Shown piece after piece: positions 15,751 to 22,588 of a stretch of 28,303 bases of DNA. The DNA comes from JABMMZ01 sp044368575 (lineage in GTDB: Bacteria; Bacteroidota; Bacteroidia; NS11-12g; UBA955). The notes beneath the pieces are model-generated. The model was not told the DNA's origin. It saw only the letters and a program-made list of their open reading frames with translations, and searched no databases. Location of the stretch: the NCBI GenBank assembly GCA_044368575.1, contig JBIPPH010000027.1:1-28303 (forward strand), in the 5' to 3' direction. Each line of letters starts with the position of its first letter. The first letter of the stretch is position 1. A program made the translations under genes and the position numbers.

Positions 15751-17292
15751 ATGAACCAAGAAGATTTATTTAAGAATATCATTTCTCATTCAAAAGAGTA
15801 TGGGTTTATTTTTCAGTCAAGTGAAATATACGATGGCTTAAGTGCTGTATATGATTATGGCCAAATGGGCGCTGAACTCAAAAACAATTTGAGATCCTTT
15901 TGGTGGAAGAGCATGGTTCAAATGCACCAGAATATTGTGGGTATAGATGCCTCTATTTTTATGCATCCAACTACTTGGAAAGCTAGTGGCCACGTAGATG
16001 CCTTTAACGATCCTTTAATTGACAATAAAGACAGCAAAAAACGCTACCGCGCAGATGTGCTCATCGAAGAACACATTGCCAAAATTATGGGCAAAGCGGA
16101 TAAAGAAGTTGAGAAAGCGGCCAAGAGATTCGGAGAGAGTTTTGATGAAGTATTGTACCGTCAAACCAATCCCCGTGTTCTAGAATACATAGAAAAAGCT
16201 AAAGCCATTGAAAATACGTTTAAAAATGCCTTAGAGCTGAATGATTTAGAAGGCATTAAACAATTGATATTGGATTGCGAAATTGTTTGCCCAATATCAG
16301 GCACTAAGAATTGGACAGAGGTGCGTCAATTCAATTTGATGTTCTCTACTCAAATGGGGTCTGTTTCAGAAGATGCCAATACCATTTATTTAAGACCAGA
16401 AACTGCTCAGGGCATTTTCGTTAATTTTTTAAATGTTCAAAAGACTGGCAGGATGAAAATACCTTTTGGGATTGCTCAAACTGGTAAAGCGTTTAGAAAT
16501 GAGATAGTGGCTCGTCAATTCATCTTTAGAATGCGTGAATTTGAACAAATGGAAATGCAGTTTTTTGTAAGGCCAGGCACAGAAATGACTTGGTACGATT
16601 ACTGGAAATCTACCCGTATGAATTGGCACCATGCATTAGGATTTGATGTGAAAAAACACCAATTTCACGACCACTTAAAATTAGCGCACTACGCCAATGC
16701 AGCCTGTGATATTGAATTCGAATTTCCTTTCGGTTTTAAAGAGTTAGAAGGCATTCACTCACGCACTGATTTTGACCTTAAAAAACATGAAGCGTATAGC
16801 GGTAAGAAATTACAATATTTTGATCCTGAACTCAACGAGAGTTATGTGCCATATGTGGTTGAAACCTCAATCGGATTAGACCGCTTGTTCTTAGCCGTAT
16901 TATCTGAGGCTTATAAAGAACAAACTTTGCCGGATGGCAGTCAAAGGGTAGTATTGGCATTGCCATTTGCTTTGGCGCCTATTAAAGCGGCAGTTTTACC
17001 ATTGGTTAATAAAGATGGTTTAGCTGAAAAAGCCGAAGAAATCGTGAATGCCTTGAAGTTTGATTTCGTAATCAGAACAGAGGCCAAGGATGCTATTGGT
17101 AAACGTTACAGACGTCACGATGCTATTGGTACGCCATTTTGTATAACCGTTGATTATGAAACAATGGAAAATCAAACTGTAACCATCAGACACCGTGATA
17201 CGATGGAGCAGCATAGAATGCCTATTGCTGATTTGAAAGCTTATATGGATAAGCATGTGAGCTTAACTTCATTGTTGAATAAATTGGTTTAA
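15751..17292 (+). CDS. glyQS: Glycyl-tRNA synthetase, single-chain alpha2 type
   Basis: 513 residues of the eukaryote/archaea-like homodimeric class II enzyme, not the bacterial alpha2beta2 GlyQ+GlyS. Residues 1-110 carry the DYGQMGAELKNNL motif-1 region. Class II motif 2 spans about 245-272 (KAFRNEIVAR, REFEQMEMQFF) and motif 3 about 369-382 (ETSIGLDRLF). The anticodon-binding domain covers about 400-505. It charges tRNA-Gly in the cytoplasm. A one-mismatch -7 box (TAATTTCG, 15734-15741) ends nine bases before the ATG. rnhB starts one base after its stop, so the two form an operon. Confidence 0.97.
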   Translation: MNQEDLFKNIISHSKEYGFIFQSSEIYDGLSAVYDYGQMGAELKNNLRSFWWKSMVQMHQNIVGIDASIFMHPTTWKASGHVDAFNDPLIDNKDSKKRYRADVLIEEHIAKIMGKADKEVEKAAKRFGESFDEVLYRQTNPRVLEYIEKAKAIENTFKNALELNDLEGIKQLILDCEIVCPISGTKNWTEVRQFNLMFSTQMGSVSEDANTIYLRPETAQGIFVNFLNVQKTGRMKIPFGIAQTGKAFRNEIVARQFIFRMREFEQMEMQFFVRPGTEMTWYDYWKSTRMNWHHALGFDVKKHQFHDHLKLAHYANAACDIEFEFPFGFKELEGIHSRTDFDLKKHEAYSGKKLQYFDPELNESYVPYVVETSIGLDRLFLAVLSEAYKEQTLPDGSQRVVLALPFALAPIKAAVLPLVNKDGLAEKAEEIVNALKFDFVIRTEAKDAIGKRYRRHDAIGTPFCITVDYETMENQTVTIRHRDTMEQHRMPIADLKAYMDKHVSLTSLLNKLV

Positions 17293-17293
17293 G

Positions 17294-17893
17294 ATGTCTG
17301 CTCTAAAACCCTTCCTTCAGGCTAAGCGAATTGAAGTTGGTTGTGATGAAGCGGGCAGGGGCTGTTTAGCTGGTCCTGTAACTGCTGCAGCGGTTATAAT
17401 CCCCAAAGGGGTGACTATAAAAGGACTCAATGATTCCAAACAATTAACAGCGTCCAATCGGGAAGCCTTGAGATTTGAAATAGAGGAAAAGTGTTATTGG
17501 AGTGTTCAATTTGTTGGCCCTGAAAAGATAGATGAAATCAATATTCTAAATGCATCAATATTAGCCATGCATTTGTCTTTGGCTGAATTGAAACAAGCGT
17601 TTGATCACATTTTGGTTGATGGCAATCGCTTCAAAGCATTTCAGCATATTCCGCACACAACAGTCATAAAAGGCGATGGGATTTATCAGAGTATAGCAGC
17701 AGCTTCCATACTAGCCAAAACTCACCGCGATGATTTTATGGCTCAATTAGAACAGGATTTTCCTCAATACGCTTGGGCTAAAAATAAAGGTTATCCAACT
17801 CAAGCCCATAGACAAGCCATTGCTCAGTATGGGGCTTGTATTCATCACCGCAAAAGCTTTACGCTATTGCCCAGTCAATTACAATTGTTTTAG
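17294..17893 (+). CDS. rnhB: Ribonuclease HII
   Basis: 199 residues. The type 2 RNase H catalytic residues are visible: Asp18-Glu19 in GCDEAGRGCLAGPV, Asp109 in LVDGNRF and Asp128 in KGDGIYQSIAAASI. It nicks RNA-DNA hybrids and 5' of single ribonucleotides in DNA, starting ribonucleotide excision repair. It begins one base after glyQS. Its stop codon overlaps the stop of the convergent barrel gene (TAG 17891-17893 against TAA 17892-17890), so no terminator separates them. Confidence 0.96.
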   Translation: MSALKPFLQAKRIEVGCDEAGRGCLAGPVTAAAVIIPKGVTIKGLNDSKQLTASNREALRFEIEEKCYWSVQFVGPEKIDEINILNASILAMHLSLAELKQAFDHILVDGNRFKAFQHIPHTTVIKGDGIYQSIAAASILAKTHRDDFMAQLEQDFPQYAWAKNKGYPTQAHRQAIAQYGACIHHRKSFTLLPSQLQLF

Positions 17894-19566
17894 AATTTAA
17901 CCGTTAAGCCTGCAATTACGTTTAAGCCGTATACAGGATAATTGTACCATCTTTGGTATCTGTTATTCAATAGATTGTTGGCTTGAATAAAGGCAGAATA
18001 TCTGTTTTTGATTTTGTAATCTACACCAAGAGAAATATCGCAGAATGGTTTAATCGTTGAATATTTAGGGGTTGGATTAACTTTGCTCAAGTCTTCTGTT
18101 TTCTGCTGTTGTGTGCCAAAGGCTAAAATATCAAGATGAGGAAAACACTTATCTTTAATGTTCAGCGACAAATTACTCTTAGCATCAAATGAAGGCATTT
18201 GCCAAGCTTCTGTTTGATTGCTGACATCGTAATTGTAGAAGTTACCAGATAACCCCCATTTAATTTTATCGGTTAAAGCATAGTTAATGGCAGTGCTAAA
18301 TTTCAATACACTCACTTGAGTCATCAAAGTGGTGAAACTGTTTAGGCTGTCATTTTTTGAAACGAACAATGGCATGTTGCTCACATCAGCATAAGCGATT
18401 TCAAATAGACCATCCGCCTTAGAGCCAAATTTGCTAGAAACACCTAAATGGGTTTTGATGTTTTCATAGGTGTTTAATAAATCGTATTGGTTTAAGAATG
18501 GGTTGGTGCCAATTAATTGCTTTAAGCTTTGTTTTTTGTATCTACCATCTATGCCCGCATATAATTTTGCTACGCCTTCTAGAATAGGGTAGCTCACATG
18601 GATAACAGGGTTAATATAATTTTGACTTGGTTGGTTGGCTTGCATAAAGAACATGGCATTGAAACCAAGATTCAAATGCACCTTGTTTAAATCAAATTCG
18701 AATCTAGGATCAATTTGTAAAAAGGTTCTGTTGTATTTTGGATTAGTGTCTAGTTTGAAACTGGTATAGTCAAACCCTAATACACTGCTTAATTTGCCAT
18801 TTTTGAGTTCGCCCATTTTTTTAAGCGATAGGCTTAATTTACTTGAAATCGCATAGTCTTGTTCAAGTGCGTTGTCAATCCCAAATTGATTGTAATTCAG
18901 TTTAGTGTGGTGTTTTAACTTGCCGCTGCCATTAGGTTGGTTGCTGTAATTGACTTGGGCGTCAAAGTTTTGAATGTTGCGTTTTAAACTGTCTCGGTTA
19001 AATTCATTTTTAAACTTAGCGGTATCAATGCCATAATAATAATACTGGTGCTGATTGTAATTAAGCTGAAGGCCAAGCTCACTGGTTTTAGTAAAGGCAG
19101 AGGCAAATAAACGGCCGTTATGTTGGGTAAAGTCAGCTAAGCCATTATTGAATTGACTATTGGTTTGAAGGAATTTATAATGCCCACCATAGCTAAATTT
19201 TTGATCTGCACCATTGCTTAAGTAGATTTCTGCTAATGGTGTTTTGAGGTTGCCATAGCCAAGCTTAGCAAAGCTGAAGGGCATAGTAGTGGTATTGGTA
19301 TAGGGAAGGTCAACCGCAGGGATTGGGCTGATAATTTTTTCAGTACTTACTTGATGGGCTTTGATTTGGTAGTCAAAGATGGGCAGTTTTAAGCTTGGCT
19401 TTTCAACCACCGGAACAGATTCAATCTTTTGAACATCTTGAAATTTTGGTTTATAGACCTCTTCAATCACCACTTGCCTGTTAGTGCTACTGTCTTTTTC
19501 AGTTTGCGCTTGAGTCAAAAATGGCATTATTAAAGCCAATGAAACAACAAAGTGTTTGGTTTGCAT
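17890..19566 (-). CDS. Large outer-membrane barrel resembling a TonB receptor but without a plug
   Basis: 558 residues from the ATG at 19566, which gives a clean signal peptide (MQTKHFVVSLALIMPFLTQAQ); the frame is open 36 codons further but that would bury the signal. After cleavage there is a Pro/Lys-rich linker of about 70 residues containing VVIEEVYKPKF and EKPSLKLPIFDYQ. From about residue 95 to the C-terminal GLTVKF runs a long barrel-like stretch of alternating, Tyr/Asn-rich strands. I do not find the plug-domain hallmarks (RG-rich loop, IDG/VNG turn, IEVxxG) seen in the other two receptors here. Databases often label such proteins TonB-dependent receptor on barrel similarity. Function unknown. 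It faces rnhB tail to tail and is divergent from hsp20. Confidence 0.75.
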   Translation of the reverse strand: MQTKHFVVSLALIMPFLTQAQTEKDSSTNRQVVIEEVYKPKFQDVQKIESVPVVEKPSLKLPIFDYQIKAHQVSTEKIISPIPAVDLPYTNTTTMPFSFAKLGYGNLKTPLAEIYLSNGADQKFSYGGHYKFLQTNSQFNNGLADFTQHNGRLFASAFTKTSELGLQLNYNQHQYYYYGIDTAKFKNEFNRDSLKRNIQNFDAQVNYSNQPNGSGKLKHHTKLNYNQFGIDNALEQDYAISSKLSLSLKKMGELKNGKLSSVLGFDYTSFKLDTNPKYNRTFLQIDPRFEFDLNKVHLNLGFNAMFFMQANQPSQNYINPVIHVSYPILEGVAKLYAGIDGRYKKQSLKQLIGTNPFLNQYDLLNTYENIKTHLGVSSKFGSKADGLFEIAYADVSNMPLFVSKNDSLNSFTTLMTQVSVLKFSTAINYALTDKIKWGLSGNFYNYDVSNQTEAWQMPSFDAKSNLSLNIKDKCFPHLDILAFGTQQQKTEDLSKVNPTPKYSTIKPFCDISLGVDYKIKNRYSAFIQANNLLNNRYQRWYNYPVYGLNVIAGLTVKF

Positions 19567-19659
19567 ATACTCACAAATAACGCTGAATTCCCTATGCTTT
19601 ATTGTGTATTGTATGCACAGGATGTTTAGTAAAATGGAATTTGTAAAAACAGCCAAAAC

Positions 19660-19711
19660 AAGACAAAATGTCATTTAACTTAAATCTCAGCGAGTTGTAT
19701 AAGACAAAATG
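19660..19711. repeat. Paired 11-base direct repeats in the barrel / hsp20 divergent spacer
   Basis: AAGACAAAATG occurs at 19660-19670 and again at 19701-19711, start to start 41 bases, close to four helical turns. The first copy also forms GACA-AAA-TGTC. They lie in the 198-base spacer between two divergent starts. They could be operator half-sites for hsp20; that is inference. Confidence 0.4.
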
Positions 19712-19764
19712 ACTGCTTTTTTGAAACGGAAATCAATTTGCAGAGGCATAAGAAAAAACAATTT

Positions 19765-20190
19765 ATGATGACTTTAAAACACCACACAAACGCCTTAATT
19801 GACAGCCCAATTTTGTCAAGTCCATTTATCAAATCGCTTTTCTCTGAAAATGCTTCAGATGGTAAATCCTATTTTACGCCTGCGGCCAATGTATTTGAGC
19901 ACGAGGCTAGTTTTGAAATTGTAATGGCTCTGCCAGGATTTGATAAACAAGCCATTCAATTGGATTTTACCAATGGTATATTGACAATTAAAGGGGAACA
20001 TCAAACACAAAGCCAGGCTCAAGGTTCAAAGGTCTTGCGAAAAGAGTTGCATTTTGATGCCTTTAAAAGACAATACCGCTTTGAGCATATTCAATCCAAT
20101 GCAATCACAGCAAAATTTGACAATGGTTTATTGAGTGTTGTATTGCCAAAGCAAACATCTGTTGCAGCTAACAAAATAGCCGTTCAATAA
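19765..20190 (+). CDS. Small heat-shock protein, Hsp20/alpha-crystallin family
   Basis: 141 residues from the ATG at 19765 (a second Met follows directly; a TTG nine codons upstream is unlikely). The alpha-crystallin domain spans about 38-129: it opens with TPAANVFEHEASFEI, includes the ALPGFDKQAI loop, and ends in the family signature GLLSVVLPK at 121-129. The C-terminal tail carries NKIAV, a variant of the IxI/V oligomerisation motif. ATP-independent holdase that keeps unfolded proteins soluble in the cytoplasm. It is a single-gene unit with a terminator 23 bases beyond the stop. Direct repeats upstream may be its control sites; no CIRCE element was seen. Confidence 0.92.
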   Translation: MMTLKHHTNALIDSPILSSPFIKSLFSENASDGKSYFTPAANVFEHEASFEIVMALPGFDKQAIQLDFTNGILTIKGEHQTQSQAQGSKVLRKELHFDAFKRQYRFEHIQSNAITAKFDNGLLSVVLPKQTSVAANKIAVQ

Positions 20191-20212
20191 GCTGGTTCAA
20201 AGAAGCGTATTT

Positions 20213-20245
20213 AAGCCTCTGGTCTTCCAGGGGCTTTTTTATTTT
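20213..20245 (+). terminator. Rho-independent terminator after hsp20
   Basis: AAGCCTCTGG (20213-20222) pairs with CCAGGGGCTT (20227-20236), one G-T pair in ten, loop TCTT, followed by TTTTATTTTG. Confidence 0.92.
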
Positions 20246-20265
20246 GTTAATTTATTGTGAAAAGC

Positions 20266-20296
20266 TTGGTTTTGAATTATTTTAGACTTAGATTTG
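20266..20296 (+). promoter_or_regulatory. Promoter of the RRM protein gene
   Basis: TTG at 20266-20268, then 20 bases, then TAGATTTG at 20289-20296, an exact Bacteroidota -33/-7 arrangement. The predicted transcript start is near 20301, leaving a leader of about 30 bases. Confidence 0.65.
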
Positions 20297-20300
20297 TTGA

Positions 20301-20317
20301 ATCAACAAGATGTTGAT
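20301..20317 (+). promoter_or_regulatory. Perfect hairpin at the 5' end of the RRM mRNA
   Basis: ATCAACA - AGA - TGTTGAT forms a seven-pair stem with a three-base loop, starting about where transcription should begin and ending 15 bases before the ATG. It could stabilise the 5' end, act as a cold-sensitive or protein-bound leader, or serve as a DNA operator. No function is proven. Confidence 0.45.
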
Positions 20318-20332
20318 GTAATCAAATAGTTA

Positions 20333-20626
20333 ATGAATATTTATGTAGGCAATCTTAGCTTCCGTGCTAGCGAGCAAGATGTACAGGCCCTTTTCGCCCA
20401 GTTTGGCGAAGTTAGCTCAGCAAGAATTATTAAAGACAAATTTACCGGCAGATCTAGAGGTTTCGCCATCGTTGAAATGTCTGATGACTCACAAGCAAAT
20501 GCTGCAATCACAGCATTGCACGAATCAAGTTTCATGGAACGCAACCTAGTTGTGAATGAAGCTAGACCAATTCAAAACAATTCAAGAGAAAGATCAAGTT
20601 TTAACAACAACAATCGCAGATATTAG
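20333..20626 (+). CDS. Single-RRM RNA-binding protein (Bacteroidota Rbp type)
   Basis: 97 residues: one RNA-recognition motif over residues 1-79, then a short Asn/Arg/Ser-rich tail (RERSSFNNNNRRY). RNP2 is IYVGNL at 3-8 and RNP1 is RGFAIVEM at 42-49, with Tyr4 and Phe44 as the stacking aromatics; the third usual RNP1 aromatic is Ile46. Such proteins bind single-stranded RNA and act as global post-transcriptional regulators in a phylum that generally lacks Hfq-dominated control. Monocistronic: own promoter, a hairpin in the leader, and a strong terminator 18 bases beyond the stop. Confidence 0.94.
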   Translation: MNIYVGNLSFRASEQDVQALFAQFGEVSSARIIKDKFTGRSRGFAIVEMSDDSQANAAITALHESSFMERNLVVNEARPIQNNSRERSSFNNNNRRY

Positions 20627-20644
20627 TTTGGATTTTTATTAATG

Positions 20645-20670
20645 AAAAAGCCCCTTTTGGGGCTTTTTTT
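20645..20670 (+). terminator. Rho-independent terminator after the RRM gene
   Basis: AAAAAGCCCC (20645-20654) pairs perfectly with GGGGCTTTTT (20659-20668), loop TTTT, with the T-tract continuing to 20670. Confidence 0.94.
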
Positions 20671-20687
20671 ATGCCCTTTTGGGGCTT
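20652..20687 (+). repeat. Tandem partial copy of the terminator hairpin
   Basis: The 14-mer CCCTTTTGGGGCTT appears at 20652-20665 and again at 20674-20687, 22 bases apart. The second copy can still pair GCCC with GGGC but has no T-tract, so it looks like a duplication remnant or a back-up hairpin. Confidence 0.8.
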
Positions 20688-20756
20688 CAGTGTCCTAATT
20701 CTTGACAGCCTTAAAAAAATGTTGAATAAATTGGGAATTATTCAGAATAAAAAGCC

Positions 20757-20764
20757 TACTTTTG
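20757..20764 (+). promoter_or_regulatory. -7 box of the atpD-atpC operon
   Basis: TACTTTTG is an exact TAnnTTTG match 27 bases before the ATG at 20792. The nearest TTG (20731-20733) is 23 bases upstream, slightly longer than the usual spacing. Confidence 0.5.
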
Positions 20765-20791
20765 CACCAAAATTTAAATCACATCATTTAC

Positions 20792-22297
20792 ATGTCAAAT
20801 ACCGGAAAAATCTCTCAAGTCATTGGTCCTGTGGTGGACGTCAATTTTAGCGCTGAAGGTTCTAACCTGCCTAAAATCTTAGATGCACTAACTGTAAGCA
20901 AACCAGACGGAACTATTGTAGTTCTTGAAGTGCAACAGCACTTAGGCGAAAAAACTGTTAGAACAATCGCCATGGATAGTACCGACGGATTGGTTAGAGG
21001 TACGCAAGTAACCGATACAGGCTTGCCAATTTCAATGCCAGTAGGTGACGAAATCAAAGGCCGTTTGATGAATGTAGTGGGTGAAGCCATTGACGGTATC
21101 AGTGTTTTAAAGAAAGCTCAAAGCCGTGGTATCCACGCTGAGGCGCCAACTTTTGATAATTTGTCAACTTCAACTGAACCATTATACACAGGTATTAAAG
21201 TTATTGACTTATTAGAGCCTTATGCAAAAGGTGGTAAGATTGGTTTATTCGGTGGTGCTGGTGTTGGTAAAACAGTATTGATCATGGAGTTGATCAACAA
21301 CATTGCAAAAGCATATGAAGGTATGTCAGTGTTTGCTGGTGTTGGTGAGCGTACCCGTGAAGGTAACGACTTATTACGTGAGATGATCGAATCTGGCGTA
21401 ATTAAATATGGTAAAGAATTCGCCCACAGCATGGAAGAAGGCGGTTGGGATTTAAGTAAAGTAGATACAGAAGAATTGAAGAAGTCGCAAGCTACCTTGG
21501 TGTTCGGACAAATGAACGAACCTCCAGGAGCACGTGCTCGTGTGGCTTTGTCTGGTTTAACAGTTGCGGAATATTTCCGTGATGGTGATGGCCAAGGACA
21601 AGGTAAAGACATTCTATTCTTTATTGATAACATCTTCAGATTCACTCAAGCAGGTTCTGAGGTGTCGGCTTTGTTAGGTCGTATGCCATCAGCGGTAGGT
21701 TACCAACCAACATTGGCAACTGAAATGGGTGTAATGCAAGAGCGTATTACTTCAACCACTAGAGGATCTATCACTTCAGTTCAAGCGGTTTATGTACCTG
21801 CGGATGACTTAACTGACCCTGCTCCAGCTACAACCTTTACCCACTTAGATGCTACTACAGTATTAAGTCGTAAGATTGCTGAATTAGGTATCTATCCTGC
21901 GGTTGACCCATTGGATTCAACTTCAAGAATTTTGTCACCAGACATTTTGGGTGCTGAACATTACAATACTGCTCAAAGAGTTAAACAAATCTTACAACGT
22001 TACAAAGAATTACAAGATATCATTGCCATCCTAGGTATGGATGAATTGAGTGAAGAAGATAAATTGGTTGTATCACGTGCAAGACGTGTTCAACGTTTCT
22101 TATCTCAACCTTTCCACGTTGCAGAACAATTTACAGGTTTGAAAGGTGTATTGGTTGACATCAAAGATACCATCAAAGGCTTTAACATGATCATTGATGG
22201 CGAAGTGGACGAGTATCCAGAAGCTGCCTTTAACTTAGTTGGTACTATTGAAGATGCCATCGAGAAAGGTAAGAAAATGTTAGCTGAAACTAAATAA
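20792..22297 (+). CDS. atpD: F1Fo ATP synthase subunit beta
   Basis: 501 residues from the ATG at 20792; the frame is open ten codons further but only the internal Met gives the standard start MSNTGKISQVIGPVVDV. Walker A GGAGVGKT is at 154-161, followed by the catalytic-Glu region GERTREGNDL and the LFFIDNIFRFTQAGSEVSALLGRMPSAVGYQPTL region (given here only as landmarks: FIDN Walker B and the DELSEED-like loop, here DELSEED with EEDKL context). It is the catalytic subunit of the membrane ATP synthase. atpC follows by eight bases; the other atp genes are not here, as expected for Bacteroidota where beta and epsilon form a separate operon. Confidence 0.99.
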   Translation: MSNTGKISQVIGPVVDVNFSAEGSNLPKILDALTVSKPDGTIVVLEVQQHLGEKTVRTIAMDSTDGLVRGTQVTDTGLPISMPVGDEIKGRLMNVVGEAIDGISVLKKAQSRGIHAEAPTFDNLSTSTEPLYTGIKVIDLLEPYAKGGKIGLFGGAGVGKTVLIMELINNIAKAYEGMSVFAGVGERTREGNDLLREMIESGVIKYGKEFAHSMEEGGWDLSKVDTEELKKSQATLVFGQMNEPPGARARVALSGLTVAEYFRDGDGQGQGKDILFFIDNIFRFTQAGSEVSALLGRMPSAVGYQPTLATEMGVMQERITSTTRGSITSVQAVYVPADDLTDPAPATTFTHLDATTVLSRKIAELGIYPAVDPLDSTSRILSPDILGAEHYNTAQRVKQILQRYKELQDIIAILGMDELSEEDKLVVSRARRVQRFLSQPFHVAEQFTGLKGVLVDIKDTIKGFNMIIDGEVDEYPEAAFNLVGTIEDAIEKGKKMLAETK

Positions 22298-22305
22298 TCA
22301 CAAGG

Positions 22306-22536
22306 ATGCAAGTAGATATTCTTAATCCAGATACCACCTTGTTTTCAGGCGAGGCTAAAGTAGTCACTCTACCAGGTGTGAATGGCAGTTTCCAAATCAT
22401 GGAACACCACGCACCAATGATTTCTGCTCTAGGCGTTGGTAAAGTGGTGGTTGACAATGGTAGTTCAAAACAAGCCTTTGATATCAAAGGTGGTATTATT
22501 GAAGTACTTAAAAATAAAGTGGTCATTTTAGCCTAA
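22306..22536 (+). CDS. atpC: F1Fo ATP synthase subunit epsilon, short form
   Basis: 76 residues, only the N-terminal beta-sandwich. MQVDILNPDTTLFSGEA begins the domain, LPGVNGSFQIMEHHAPM is the conserved centre, and GGIIEVLKNKVVILA closes it. The C-terminal two-helix arm of ordinary epsilon subunits (about 130 residues in total) is absent, with a clean stop and an immediately following terminator, so this is not a frameshift. The sandwich couples the gamma stalk to the c-ring; the missing arm is the part that inhibits ATP hydrolysis in E. coli and Bacillus. Translated with atpD from one mRNA. Confidence 0.95.
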   Translation: MQVDILNPDTTLFSGEAKVVTLPGVNGSFQIMEHHAPMISALGVGKVVVDNGSSKQAFDIKGGIIEVLKNKVVILA

Positions 22537-22559
22537 GGCTTAATCACAAATCATACTTT

Positions 22560-22588
22560 AAAGCCTCTGCCAATCAGGGGCTTTTTTT
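22560..22588. terminator. Terminator between convergent atpC and the L,D-transpeptidase gene
   Basis: AAAGCCTCTG (22560-22569) pairs with CAGGGGCTTT (22575-22584), loop CCAAT, then a T-tract to 22588. The stop codon of the minus-strand gene (22589-22587) falls in the T-tract. The A/T ends are symmetrical enough to serve both directions. Confidence 0.88.

Noticed and set aside
21220..21645. 141-codon open frame on the minus strand inside atpD
   Set aside because: atpD is one of the most conserved genes known; the antisense frame arises from its codon bias.
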